Positions 49,185 to 61,610 of a stretch of DNA of 64,000 nucleotides are shown here, one piece after another. Each line of letters opens with the position of its first letter. Within the stretch, counting starts at the first letter, position 1. The stretch comes from Acorus gramineus. Lineage: Eukaryota > Streptophyta > Magnoliopsida > Acorales > Acoraceae. The DNA is taken from positions 2,647,484-2,711,483 of the forward strand of contig JAUJYN010000013.1 in the NCBI GenBank assembly GCA_030737835.1, written 5' to 3'. Both the position numbers and the translations under genes were made by a program. The notes below the pieces were generated by a model. The model did no database searches, was not told where the DNA came from, and saw only the letters and a list, made by a program, of their open reading frames with translations.

Positions 49185-49319
49185 TGTTACAATAGGAGAG
49201 AGAGAGAATGAGAATCATTGTATTCCTTTTAGGGTTTAAACCTTTTATATATACAAGTACATAGGAGTCACACGTGTAATACACAACGTATGTAATGATA
49301 TAACACATATAATCTAACA
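49185..49319 (-). repeat. Copia 2 5' LTR
   Basis: 135 bp partner of the LTR at 44278, directly followed on the minus strand by the primer site. Confidence 0.9.
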
Positions 49320-49511
49320 CAAACTGCTGCTGAATCCATGGGCAGGCAAGAGACAACCTGGCGAACTGAAACATCTTAGTAGCCAGAGGAAAAGAAAGCA
49401 AAAGCGATTCCCGTAGTAGCGGCGAGCGAAATGGGAGCAGCCTAAACCGTGAAAACGGGGTTGTGGGAGAGCAATACAAGCGTCGTGCTGCTAGGCGAAG
49501 CAGTGGAATGT
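49320..49511 (+). other. Plastid 23S rDNA fragment in the nucleus (NUPT), right part
   Basis: Resumes after the CAAAC target duplication: CTGCTGCTGAATCCATGGG, AACCTGGCGAACTGAAACAT, CGTAGTAGCGGCGAGCGAAA, ACGGGGTTGTGGGAGAGC, AGGCGAAGCAGTGGAATG. It looks almost identical to plastid 23S rRNA, then stops abruptly at about 49511. The fragment is non-functional as rRNA; it covers only about 325 nt of 5' sequence. Confidence 0.88.
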
Positions 49512-52500
49512 TGTAAATTCAATTCTGATAGATTCCATGCAAGGAAAAATGAGAATGAGAATGAAACGCGAAACAACAAAAAGAGTACTTGTAAAACAAC
49601 TCATGAATATACTGGTCCCCTCGTTTCATCAGGTAAGCCCAAACCGAGCACGCGCGTGCCCGTTCCACGAGGGCCCGAACGGATGCGATGCCATAGTTGC
49701 AGATGTGGCTGCAGACGATGACATGCACTCCTACGGTCAGATTTGGCCGGATATCATGGTGTTTAATTTGTTCCACGAGACGGTGGTCGTGTGGGGCATT
49801 GCGTCAAACATGGCACGTGCGCCTCTCCGGATTGGCTGTCGCGCGTGCGTGCGCAATGTGTATGTGGGTCTTCAACTTTTCATGCTTTTTTTCTTCTTTC
49901 GAGCACGCGCGCACGAGGTTTTGGAAGGAGCAGCTTGAGCTGTTGCAACAGTCACATAGCATTTATTCTCCTTTTTTTTTTCCTTTCTTTTTAATTATCA
50001 CTTGTTTTAAGTTTGAAAAATTAATTAGAGATCCAAATGCATTTTATCCAAGAAAAAAAATATGACTACTTAATGAAATAAGACTAAACAAATGCAAGTT
50101 CCCTTCTAACATAGTCATTATGATTATTCTAAATTATCCAGACATCACTATTACAATTTATAATGATAAACAAAGCATGTGGATTAAGTCTATTCTTCTC
50201 CTGTCAATTTGATGTTTCTCATAGCAGGTAAAATAAGCCGAAGATGCTTATCCTTTGAATGCTCAACTACAAGGCAATCAAACAATTCCCATCATTCTTC
50301 ATGACAACAATATTACATATTTAAATGGTATATCTATGAAAAATAACTCTCAACCAATAAATCACATCATCACATCAACACATGAACTTTTATATCTTAA
50401 TTCAAGAGTACATCAACTTTGGTCCACTAGTGACAATTGAGTATGAACAAACATATTCCGGACCACAATGGGGGGGGGGGGGGGGGGGGCAAAGGGTGCT
50501 GCAATGGACCTCTTCCCTTGTAAAGGTGGCCCGTGCTGCTTTCCAATGCCTGCGCCTCACCGACTGGGTCTGAGGGGGGCACTAGACAAGGCAGCGGTTG
50601 TAACCGTCGATGCCGAGCCAGCCCTGCCAATGACCCCCTCAGGTGGACCGGACAGACCGGCCAACAAGACACGTCACTAGGGTTGTCGCCAAGGAGATGC
50701 CCCGGGAACTCGCTCGGCCATGGCCGTGTTGCAGTGTCGTGGCCCCCCTTATTGTTAAAAAATTTAATGCATGATTAGGAGACTTGAATCAAAATTAATA
50801 AAATGATATTATATATTTTTCTTTGAATAATGATTGTGTAATTGTAGAGAGTGTACATTTAATTACATGACTTTTGATATGTGATGTCATAGTAAAGATA
50901 TATAATGATAGATGTGGCACATGTAATCATAAATGTAAATGATAAGAAAATAAATAAGAATTGAGATAGAGAAACTTTTTTTTGTACATATTGAATAAAA
51001 ATTGTGTAACAAAGTGTAATATAAAAGAAATATTTCTATACAAAGAAAACATGAAAAAAGGCTTTCATAAATAAATCATGTATAAATTGACATAAATTAG
51101 AAAAAAAAAAGTTGTGATTGAGAAAAAAAGAAAAGAGAAATAAGAAAAGAAAATGGAAGGCTTAAAACTGAGTACTTTCTATCACTAATTACATCACACG
51201 GAGGTTGAAAACTTGAGATGTATGCAGAGAAAATAGTCATATATTTCCTATTCTGTTGAATTACTACAATGACCGACATTTAATAAGAGGAAGTGCCAAT
51301 TGATCCAAAAAATAAAACTCTAGCTCTAGAATTCAGATATAATTTCAATCAAATAATTCAAAAAAACACATTTTTCTTAAGATAAAATTGTGATTAAGTT
51401 GAGTTATTCCATATAAAATTGAACAGGTATATTAATTTTAAAATAATTTTTTTTTATATCTAAGAATCGATTTCTTTTGAAAAATGTCTAAAGAAAATAA
51501 GTTTCTTACAAAATATAATTACAGAGATTTCTTCAAAATTAAACCTATTATACCTGTAGCTCTAACGCAGCCCATCTCCGCAGCCTTTGGGCAAACCTTA
51601 GTGTCTATATAGACACATTGGCTCACATATTTTCCAATACCACCCATGCCTATGGATTTTTCAATCAAGCATAACATCTTACTTATGAAAGGCTATTATA
51701 TTGCTTCGAAGAGCAATAACTTTTCATGAGCTATCTCATTATCTACCATTGCCCAATTGCGATGAAACCTCTCAATTCAAAGGAATTGATGATAAAAAGA
51801 ATTTAGTGTTTGTGTGTTCTGATAAGAGACACAATTTATAGCAAAATGTTTGCTAAAAAACATTGATACCAAACGATGACAAAAGTTGTTCTGCATGGAT
51901 TAGTAAGAACATGTGGAATGGATGCAAATTAACGTGTTAAGGCACTCTAATTATCGTGTCGATAAAGAGGAGCCTAATTTAACAGCATGCGATACGTTTT
52001 TGTGCATGAATGCGACGTGGATTCTTTGACAACACTTGTCGATTAACTCTTATTATTAAAAGTATTTTCAATATAAGTATCTATTAGTGGAAAATAATTC
52101 ATAATTACTTTACGAAGAAAGATGGCCTTTGATGACTAAAAAAAGTAAAATAGAGATCTAGTGATTAATTTCAAACAATGATGTTTCTATAAATCTATGA
52201 CAAAATGGTGTGAGAAAACAATGGATAATACATGCAGAGAGAAATTGGATTCAGATAGAATGGATATTGTGAATATATAATTGAATATTTTTAGCTTTTC
52301 CTCTTTATTTTATATATTTCAACTTCTCACATTTTTCAATGGATGCTAGATTAAGGAGAAGGGTGATTGATTTAATTTCATGATGAAAAAAGTAACTGAA
52401 ATAAAGTTAGAGCTTCTTGTTTAAAATTGCCAAGAAAATTTGCATATTTGTAAAATCAACAATTAAAGAAATTCATTAAATTTTGATTAATTACTATCAA

Positions 52501-52641
52501 GCTGTGTTTGGATGTGGGTTTGATTTTCAGTTTTTTCTAATAAGTTGGGTTTGTAGTAGCTTTTTCATATGGATCTTTCCACCACAGCTTTTGAATAAAA
52601 GCGAAAATCATGTTTGGGTCTTTTGTTTGAAACCTGCTTTT
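49512..52641. other. Intergenic region between copia 2 and copia 3
   Basis: 49600-49930 is moderately GC-rich with CACGCGCG words and unsupported open frames (one of 133 codons at 49537-49938, no motif recognised). 50490-50757 is a GC-rich block next to a G run. The rest (50760-52500) is AT-rich with nothing recognised. The last 140 bp before copia 3 look like part of an unclassified element (GTGTTTGGATGTGGGTTTG). Confidence 0.5.
50470..50489 (+). repeat. G20 homopolymer
   Basis: Twenty consecutive G, followed by a 270-bp GC-rich block that ends CCCCCCTTATTG. Possibly the edge of a small inserted element. Confidence 0.9.
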
Positions 52642-52765
52642 TGTTAGAATATGAAAAGAATGAATCAATGTATTATTAGGGTTTGTAGCCAATACTTATA
52701 GTACAAAAGGGAAACAAGGAAAAGACTAATCTACCCTTAACCCTAGCATATATATACATTTAACA
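52642..52765 (-). repeat. Copia 3 3' LTR
   Basis: 124 bp, includes CATATATATACA near its plus-strand right end. Confidence 0.92.
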
Positions 52766-52807
52766 CCCCCCCTCAAACTCATGGTGGATCATACACCGAG
52801 AGTTTGC

Positions 52808-55800
52808 TCAACAAGAAATCATGCCGCTGAAGTGTATGAGACTTTGTGAAAAAGTCTGATAACTGAAGAGAAGAAGAAATATATGGGAGTGATATAGTGC
52901 CCGCAATAAAATGATGACGGACGAAGTGACAATCGATCTCGATGTGCTTCGTACGTTCATGAAATACTGGATTGCTAGCAATCTGAATGGCGCTCTTGTT
53001 GTCACAAATAGGGGAGTAGACGCAGGTAGAATGACGCCCATGTCAGAAATGAGGCGTCGAAGCCAAACAACCTCAGCAGTAGCAGATGCCATAGCACGAT
53101 ATTCGGCCTCAGCACTCGAACGAGAAACAATGTCTTGTTTCTTGGCCTTCCAAGATATAAGAGAGTCCCCAAGAAAACACATATACCAGTTGTGGATTTT
53201 CGATCTGTGACATCTCCTGCCCAATCAGCATCAGTATAAGCGCGAAGTTCAAGAGTAGAAGAAGACGGTAACAGCAGAGTACGAGATATAGTGCCACGTA
53301 GATAGCGTATGATCCGAAGAACTGCAGCATAATGAACAGTACGAGGGGCAGCGACAAACTGACTGACAATATGCACAGCATAGGCAATGTCAGGACGAGT
53401 GACAGTGAGATAGACGAGGCTTCCAACAAGCTGTCTATAACGAGTAACATCAGAGAGTGGTTCTCCATCGTCAGGCCGGAGCTTAGCATGAAGCTCAATA
53501 GGAGTGGGAGAAATGCGATCATCAGTTAGACAGGCACGGTCGATCAAGTCAGCAGTATACTTGCGTTGAGAGAGAAGATAACCACGCGGAGCAGAAGCAA
53601 CTTCCAAGCCTAGAAAATAGCGAAGTTTGCCAAGATCTTTCATCTCAAATTGACGCTGAAGATGTTGCTTGACCAACTGTATATGAGACGAATCATCGCC
53701 GGTGATGATCATGTCATCAACATAAAGCAGCAGGATAGTACGATGAGGACCAGAGGTGTGAACAAATAAAGCTGGATCAGAGGAACTCGAAGCAAACCCA
53801 GCAGCACAGATAGCATCAGTGAATCGAGCGAACCAAGCACGAGGAGCCTGCTTGAGACCATAGAGAGCGCGGTGAAGATGGCATACATGACCAGATGAAT
53901 GAGGAAGACCCGGAGGAGGAGTCATAAACCTCCTCTGATAAATCACCATGAAGAAAAGCGTTCTTGACATCAAGCTGATAAATGGGCCATTGACGAACAG
54001 AAGCAACAGAAATCAAAGTACGAACAGTTGTCATCTTTGCTACAGGAGCAAATGTCTCATCATAATCAATACCATGCTGCTGAGTGAAACCACGGGCAAC
54101 CAAACGAGCCTTGTGACGCTCAATCGAACCATCAGAGTTGGTCTTGATCTTATAAACCCACTTACAGCTGATAGGAGTCTTCCCTGGAGGAAGTGGTACA
54201 ATTTTCCACGTATGAGTGCGTTGTAATGCACTAAGCTCCTCTGCCATAGCACCTTCCCATTCTGGAATACCGACAGCCTCACGATATGATTGGGGCTCCC
54301 AGTGAGTGGAAACAGCTGAAAGAAAACACTGAAAACTACGAGAAAAAGAATCAGAGGCAACCAAGCTAAGTCGTTGAGGAGGTCGACGAGCGCGAGGCGG
54401 ATTGCGACGAGGAGCAACTGGTGCGGGATCGACTACCGGTGGGGTCGACTGCTGGTGTATGGTCAACTGCGGATGCGGGGTCGACTGCCGGGGCATGGTC
54501 GACTACTGGTTGAACAACATCAGGCGCAGGAGCAACAACAGGGGGACTCGGCTCACATGAATCATCCGAAGAAGGAGGTATAGGGGATGGCAAGGTCGTA
54601 GATGGGACAGATGAAGGAATAGAAGCCGGTGGGATAGACGATGGGGATGACTCAGGAGTGGAGAAATCCAGAAAAATAAGGTCATCAACAGTAGACGGAG
54701 GAAGTGGAGCCGGAGGTGAACGAAGAGCATAATAAGGATGGTGCTCCCAAAATGTGACATGACAAGAAATGCGAAGACGTCGTGCAATAGGATCATAACA
54801 CTTGTAACCCTTGTGTTGAATACTGTATCCAAGAAAAACACACATAGCAGAACGAGGAGAAAGCTTGGTACGTTCAGTGGGAGGAAGAAGAACAAAACAT
54901 GTGCAACCAAAAACACGAAGACGAGAATAGTCAGGTGGCTGATTGTGAAGCCGCTCAGATGGTGAGATACCACCAGTAATAGATGACGGAGTGCGATTGA
55001 TGAGATACACACTTGTGAGAACTGCCTCACCCCAAAACTCAACAGGAACGGATGCAGAAAGAAGTAAAGATCGAGTCATCTCAAGGATGTGACGGTGTTT
55101 ACGCTCAGCAACGCCATTTTGTTGATGAGCATAAGGAGTGGAAAACTGAGGAAGGGTGCCTTGGGATGTCAAATATTCACGAAAAGCCTTAGAACAATAT
55201 TCACCACCACAATCAGAGCGTAACACCTTTATACGACGAGAAAATTGAGTCTCAACCATGGTAGCAAAAGAAGTATAAATACGCAATAAATCTGAACGAC
55301 TAGAGAGAAGGTAAATCCAAGTGAAACGAGAATAGTCGTCGATAAAAATGACATAATATCGATTCCCCCCTTTTGAAAAAATAGGAGACGGACCCCAAAT
55401 ATCAGAATGAACTAAATCAAAGGGAGAATTTGAAATATGCGAACTGGGAAGGAAAGGAAGAGCCACTGTCTTACCCAATTTACAGCCCACGCATGGTTGA
55501 AGATCCGTGCGAGAAAATGATCCTAATGCACCGGTGCTAACAAGATATCGGAGTCTAGGCTGAGACAAATGACCAAGACGACGATGCCAAAGATCGAAAG
55601 GGGAAGGAGAATTTGTATCTAACTGCACAGAAGCAGCGGAAGGCAGAGGAACATGAAGCTGATCCATGTAATAGAGTCCACCTTGTCGTCGCCCAGTCCC
55701 AATCCGTCTCCCAGTAAGTCGATCCTGAACAGAACAAGATGATGAATCAAATGTGATTGTATAACCAAGGTCAGCAAGTTGACTGACAGAAAACAAACTC

Positions 55801-56351
55801 ATGGAAAGTTTAGGAACATGCAAAACATTTGGCACATTAAATCGATGAGAATGATCAGAAAGAATGCCAGAGCTCGAGACAGACATAGGAGAACCATCAG
55901 CAGTGCGAATAAGTGAAGGAGAACGGAGTGGTGTACAATTAGCAAGAATCGATGCATCCGATGTCATGTGATGGGAAGCCCCAGAATCAAGAACCCATGA
56001 GGTAATCGGTATACCTGGTACGGGAGCAGAAGCAGACTGAACAGAACCAGAAAGATCTATACCAGTCAATGATCGTAACATAACATAAAGTTGTTGATAT
56101 TGATCTTCTAGCCCCTTTAAATGTGCAATAAGGTGAGCTGTGGTAAACTGTGACTGAGCAGAAGCAACGCGAGGTGCAATTGATGTACATATCTGATCCT
56201 GACAAATAGAAGATTGAGTAGATGACTGGATTGATAAAGAGAAAGCGGCATCTCGAGCATGTTTTCTAGCCAACTTGCGGCAATCGAGGGTCACATGGCC
56301 AAAGGAGTGACAATATCTGCAATCCATAGTACTTGCACAGCAATAGATCAA
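52808..56351 (-). pseudogene. Copia 3 zinc knuckle-protease-integrase-RT-RNase H, frameshifted
   Basis: A 661-codon open frame (56351-54366) opens almost at once with a CCHC knuckle (CRYCHSFGHVTLDC), then protease WVLDSGASHHM, integrase finger (HRRLGHLS ... CVGCKLGK), core (SDIWGP, DDYSRFTWIYLL, SDCGGEY, QQNGVAERKHRHI). Frame changes near 54400 and 53960 lead into the reverse transcriptase (GLKQAPRAWF, YVDDMIITGDD near 53720) and RNase H (YTDADWAGD, SSAEAEYRAM), with more frame changes near 53150 and 53020. Polyprotein synthesis would fail, but decay is slight. The N-terminal gag core that normally precedes the knuckle is absent. Confidence 0.9.
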
Positions 56352-56509
56352 AATAAACAGTATCTGATAGATCCAAAACAGTCACAGATGCGTAGATCAC
56401 GAAAAACTGATCAAAATGAGTACCAATATGGCTATATTTGGAGTCCGAATGAGCCCGTAGCGGCCGGACAAAGAAAATACCGAAAGATCGATGACGGAGC
56501 GACAAACGG

Positions 56510-57600
56510 GTCGGGCCGCGGATCCGGGTCGGGTCGCGGAACCGGGTCGGGTCACGGAACCGGGTCGGGTCGCGGAACCGGGTCGGGTCGCGGAACCGGG
56601 TCGGGCGAGCGGGCGCTGGAACAGGGTCGGGCGCTGGAGCCGGGTCGGGCAGCTGGGCCGGGCGCGAGCGGGTACTGGGCCGGGCGCGCGCGGGCGCGAG
56701 GCAGGGGATCTCGGGACAGATTCCCGGGAGATCCGGGATGCTGTCCGGGAGCGAATCCGGGACAGGATCCCAGGAAATCCGGGCTGGTCGGCGCGAATCC
56801 GCGCTGATCACGCAATTCCGAGACGAGCGCAGGCAGACGCGGACGGTGCGCGGACGGGGCGCGGACGGTGTGCGGGCACAGCGCGGACGGGGCGCGGGCA
56901 CGGCGCGCTGACGAGCAGGGCGCGGAAGGGGCGCGGGCAGGGAGCCGGCAGGGCGCGGCAGGGCGCGCGTGGAGGACTGGGCGGGGCAGGACGGCGCTGG
57001 ACGGCGCAGCAGGGTGGCAGGGCAGCACGAGGCGGTGCGGCTGGGCGGCGCAGCGGCGGCACAGCAGCGGTGATGCAGCGGCGGGGCTGCGGCAGGGGCA
57101 GCTGCAGCGACGGGGCTGCGGCAGGGGCAGCGGCAGCGGCAGAGGCAGCGGCAGGGGCAGCGGCAGCGACGGGGCTGGGGCAGCGGCAGCGGCGGAGGCA
57201 GCGGCAGGGGCAGCTGCGGAGGCAGCGGCAGGGGCAGCGGCAGCGGCGGGGCTGCGGCAGGGGCTGCGGCAGCGGAGGGGCTGCGGCAGGGGCTGCGGTA
57301 GGGGCAGCGGCGGGGCTGCGGCAGGGGCTGCGGCAGCGGCGGGGCTGCGGCAGGGGCTGCGGCAGCGGAGGGGCTGCGGCAGGGGCAGCGGAGGGGCAGC
57401 GGCGGGGCGGTGCAGCGGCGGCGCAGCGACGGCGCGGGGTGGCGCAGCGGCGGCACGACGGTGGCGCAACGGCGGCGCAGCGACGGTGCAGCGGCGGCGC
57501 AGCGACGGCGCGGGTGGCGCAGCGGCGGCGCGGGGCTGTGCAGCGGCGGCACGACGGTGGCGCAACGGCGGCGCGGGGGGCGACGGGACGTCGACGATCA
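56510..57600 (-). repeat. GC-rich leader of copia 3
   Basis: About 1.1 kb. 56510-56620 is a tandem of CGGAACCGGGTCGGGTCG. 56700-56790 repeats CCGGGAnATCCGGG, as in copia 2. 57060-57420 is a (GCGGCAGGGGCA / GGGCTGCGGCAG)n array, and 57420-57590 is GGCGCAGCGGCGGC-rich. Long open frames on both strands are Ala/Pro/Arg-only artefacts. Confidence 0.82.
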
Positions 57601-57632
57601 AAGAAAAAAATTGGATTCAAGCTCTGATACCA

Positions 57633-57757
57633 TGTTAGAATATGAAAAGAATGAATCAATTGTATTATTAGGGTTTGTAGCCAATACTTATAGTACAAAA
57701 GGGAAACAAGGAAAAGACTAATCTACCCTTAACCCTAGCATATATATACATTTAACA
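57633..57757 (-). repeat. Copia 3 5' LTR
   Basis: 125 bp, one extra T relative to the 3' LTR, next to the tRNA primer site. Confidence 0.92.
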
Positions 57758-59689
57758 CTTTTAAAGGGGTGGAATCAAATGAAGAATGTTTTGGCAAAAA
57801 AAATAAAGTGGCTCCAACTTATTAGAAGGATATTACCATATTGACCTTCTCTTTTATTGCAAACAAACAAAACCCATCTCCTCCATAGATCTGTCACAGT
57901 TCTTGCTGCAGAGAACTTCGTCGTGGCGGACGGCGGTGGGGTGCAAGAGGACGTCATCGCTGCGTGAAGAGGCACAGTATGGTGTTTGTTCTGAAGCTAG
58001 CATTTTTTTTACTTCCCTTCTTCCTTATATTTGTTTTCCATTGTTGTATATATGAATCCCTAGAAATACATATCTTTATTTACTGGTGGATTTGGTTTTG
58101 TTAACCTTCTATTTGATTCATATAAATTATTTATGGATTTCTACACATTCCCATAGATTTGATTCGGCGAGGAAGATGAAGGACTGCCGCGAGGAAGATG
58201 AGGCTTCAAAAGAGTTAGGATCGTCAGTGGTAGTGGCAGTGAAGGGTTTCTTGCTCGGCTGCTAGGGTTTACATTGTGAAAAAATGAGCAGTCGAGAGAA
58301 AGAGAATGGAGGATAGTTTGATATTTATATCACAGACAATATGGGCAAGTCATGGGGGTAATTTGGACATTTCAACACCCCTCAATTTTGGCTTTTGGGT
58401 TGGGTTTAGGGAAGCGTATGTTAGGCAGCTTTTCAGAAACCTGGGTATTATAACTATAATATGTAAGGAGCTTTCAATTAAGCTCCATCACCTTTTCACC
58501 GTTTGGAAGTGAGTTTGAGGGTTTGCAGCTTTTCCAAAACTCTAACCCCCCGTTTGCCAACTGACATAAATAGTGAATAAGGGAGAATAGCAGCAGAATA
58601 ACACTTATTCGCTGTTTGTTTAACGCGGATAAACTCCGATAATTATGTCAGGATAAGCTAAGATAAGACCTGATAACTATTCTAATAAAATGTGAGAATA
58701 GTTTATCAGGGCTTATCTATTTCTGGGAATAAAAATACCCCTCACCATCATTACAAATTTTTTTTCACTTTAACAAATCCCAATGATACACCCATATTTA
58801 TTAATGACTATTTGATCAGTAGACCAATCCACCCAGAATCCATCAGGATCGTCTAAAATACCAAATAAAAGCAAGTTAATCCTGACCATCTAAAATCCCC
58901 ACTTAAAATTATCATATGCTTCCACGTGTGCAACCAAAGTCCCATCCAATTAAACACCCACCCATTTTTTGGGTTTTCTTCCCCCATCGACTTCTTCTCC
59001 CCCACTTCGTCTCCTCCGCAAAAACCAAAACCCGAGGAACGACTGTGATTTGATCTCTTCTTCACCATGTCCGTCTCGTGAATGTAGGTATCCTGCTCTA
59101 CGACGATTATACTTGTGACAAAGTTGGATTGCGCGACAGTTGAAAAAGGCGGTGAAGCATTCGGACGACTGCATCCACCTCATCGCAGAACCAATCTGAG
59201 GTAAATAATTCTGCTACGACGCCATCCGATGGTCTGTGCTATGATCTTATGCTTAACTTGCTGTTCGATTTGAGACCCTCATGTTTATTTTGGAAATTCA
59301 TATGGTTAATGAGTTTTTTTTTTTTTGTTTATATTGGAGTACTTGATCTATGTCTTTCCCCTTGTTTCAGTGATGGGTCGATTTATTTTGGGTCTATTTG
59401 TGTTGTTAAAGTCCATATGAGATTTGGGTTCTGGTTAGGGTTTTGTAGATTTGATTATGGTTTCCATATATTGGTTGTTGATTGGTTCTTTGAACATTTT
59501 TGAATGTATGTCTACCCACCAGTGTTTATAGTATTTATTAGTAGAGAGGCCCATGGCCAGCATCTATTTAAATTCTATTAAAAGGATTTTTGGTGAAGCA
59601 AAAGAACTATCACCACATTCAGCAGAAACCAGTCATTCAAAGAAAAAAAAATAGAATCATATAATAAATGATTTATGTGGGTAGATCTA
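57758..59689. other. Unassigned region right of copia 3
   Basis: 57758-58540 continues the DNA that copia 3 entered. 58546-58745 (starting CCCCCCGTTTGCC) reads like a transposon end with ATAAGC/GCTTAT inverted words. 58975-59220 is a pyrimidine-rich leader-like stretch with GTAGGTATC and GAGGTAAAT donor-like sites. No coding region supported. Confidence 0.4.
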
Positions 59690-61610
59690 AAAAGGGTCAG
59701 AACCTGAGGATTTTCTATGTTCGAATAATATATTTATATGAAATTGACTGGGTTAAATTGATATTTTCATCATGTTCTATTGTGTGATATTGCTATGTAA
59801 TATTTGATTCAGAGGAGTAGTTCGTAGGAATGTTCTTCATGGGCTTACTGTAAGTGAATGACATGGTATATATGATATGTTGCCATATTTCATATAATGA
59901 TATATGGGAACATGCTTTTAAATATGATTTGGATTCTACACTGGTTAATCAATATTCCATATATATGTTGTAGTTAAATTAATAGGTTATCAATGAACAT
60001 TGGGTAGGTGTGTTATTTCCTCTCTTTCTTGTTACATTACAGTCGATTTCTTCTCCAATTCATTGTCCATATTTCATCCCTTACAATGTTGCTTGTATAT
60101 AACCAACCCCCATTAAGCATCTAATCATATTTTGATGCCTTTATCTCTTGTTGTATATGTCAACAATAGAGTAGTTGAATAACCAATAAAAACATATATG
60201 TATTTGTTCTCCTTTGTGACTATTATTACCATTCGTTTAATTTTAGGCGTGACTCCTAAGCATATGTTTGTTGAAGGATGCATTTCCCTTTGCATCTCTT
60301 GGACCCATCTATTATATAAGGGTGAGAACCAAAGGATATGAATAATATATTTATATGAAAATTGACAAAGAACAAAGGGATATTTTCATCATGGTGCATT
60401 GTGTGATTTTGCTATGTAATAATTGATATGAATGGGTAGTTCATATTTGTCAACTGTTCTTGGGCTTCTCTGAGACTGAATGACATGGTTAATATGATAT
60501 ATTAGCCACTCTTTAATATGTGAATGATATGTTAATATTTGAACTGTGGTGGTATCACAGGGTTTTCAATGAACATTGATTATGTGTGTTATGGAATTTT
60601 TTTTTTTTTTTTTCTATCATTACATTGGTTTACTTCTCCAATTTATTGGGGATGATGATTTGAGCCCTGACAATATTGCTTGTATATAACCTACCCCCAC
60701 AGAAATGTAAGCATATTTTTTGACAATATAATATTTTTTAAACTAGTCAACATGTGAATTGAATGACTAATAAAAACATATATGCATGTGTTCATCTTTG
60801 TGACTGTTATTAGCATTCATATATTTTTAGACATGGCTCCTAAGTATTTGTTTTTTTACTTTAGATTTCCTAGATTTCTTTTTGCATCTCTTGGACCTTA
60901 TTATTCTCCAATGAATGAATGTCCTTCACATAGTCAATTGGTATCCCATCCCAATGTATAAACTACCCCTAACTAAATGCAAGCATATATTGATGTTTAG
61001 ACATAAGATGCATATGTTTCTCCGCACATGTGAGGTCAATGATAAAGTCTAAGGCATATTATAAGTTTGTGTTCTTCTTTATGAGTGACATATCAATTCA
61101 TATATTTGTAGACATGGATCTTATGTCTTGTTTCTTGTTTTAAATTTTCTTTTGCATCTATTGGACCTTATTATAACATGATGAATGAATCATTGTCATC
61201 TTCTAGACCCATAGGTGTATCCCATGCTTGTGTATAACCAAACCTCACTTATCACCTCTCATATATTTATGTTTACACTAAAGTTGTTATCTAAATTCAC
61301 AAATGTGAGGTATAAACTAATGAATATTCATGTGTGTGTTCATGTTTGTGAGTGTTCTGAGCATTCATATATTTTTGGAGTAGCCCCTAAGTCAACTCCT
61401 TTCCTTTAGATTACTTATTGCATCTGTTGGACCTTCTTATTGACAAATAAATCAATTTTCTTGATCTTGTAGACCCATAGGTGTGTGATCATGCTTGTGT
61501 ATAACCAACCCTCACTTATCACCTCTAATATATTGATGTTTACACTAGGGTAGTATATTTCAATCCACACATGTGAGGTAAATGATGGATTAATATATGT
61601 ATGTGTTCAA
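59690..61610. repeat. Degenerate tandem array, about 270-bp unit
   Basis: Anchors recur in order: TTGGACC(T/C) at about 60298, 60889, 61158 and 61426, and GTATAACC(A/T)A...C at about 60105, 60685, 60960, 61232 and 61500. Spacing is about 270 bp on the right and about 590 bp (a double unit) on the left, with a further copy pair sharing AATAATATATTTATATGAAA (59726, 60338). AT-rich, non-coding. Confidence 0.7.

Larger units (their letters stand above)
44278..49319 (-). mobile_element. Ty1/copia LTR retrotransposon 2, gag-less
   Basis: Short LTRs at 44278-44411 and 49185-49319 (TGTTACAATAGG ... TCTAACA), target duplication CAAAC (44273-44277, 49320-49324), primer site TGGTATCAGA next to the 5' LTR (49175-49184), polypurine tract TTGAGGGGGGC before the 3' LTR. 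The LTRs differ at about 10 of 134 sites, so this is the oldest of the three copia copies. It is inserted in plastid-derived DNA. Confidence 0.92.
52642..57757 (-). mobile_element. Ty1/copia LTR retrotransposon 3, young
   Basis: LTRs at 52642-52765 and 57633-57757 (TGTTAGAATATG ... TTTAACA) differ only by one base of length. Target duplication CTTTT (52637-52641, 57758-57762). Primer site TGGTATCAGAGC at 57621-57632, polypurine tract TTGAGGGGGGG before the 3' LTR. Near-identical LTRs make this the youngest insertion visible. Related to copia 2 by LTR size, tract and leader. Confidence 0.94.

Noticed and set aside
44142..49511. 23S rRNA gene
   Set aside because: Only about 325 nt of the 5' region, diverged on one side and split by a retrotransposon. 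It is nuclear plastid DNA, not a working rRNA gene.
49537..49938. 133-codon open frame after the plastid fragment
   Set aside because: No recognisable motif, overlapping frames in the same block, no conserved context.
56266..57698. Long open frames (up to 428 codons) in the copia 3 leader
   Set aside because: Low-complexity Ala/Pro/Arg runs in several frames and on both strands; no gag motif.
52500..58530. Copia 3 inserted in a hAT MITE with ends GTTTGGATGTGGGTTTG and GTTTGGAAGTGAGTTTG
   Set aside because: The two similar words are in direct, not inverted, orientation and no target duplication was found.
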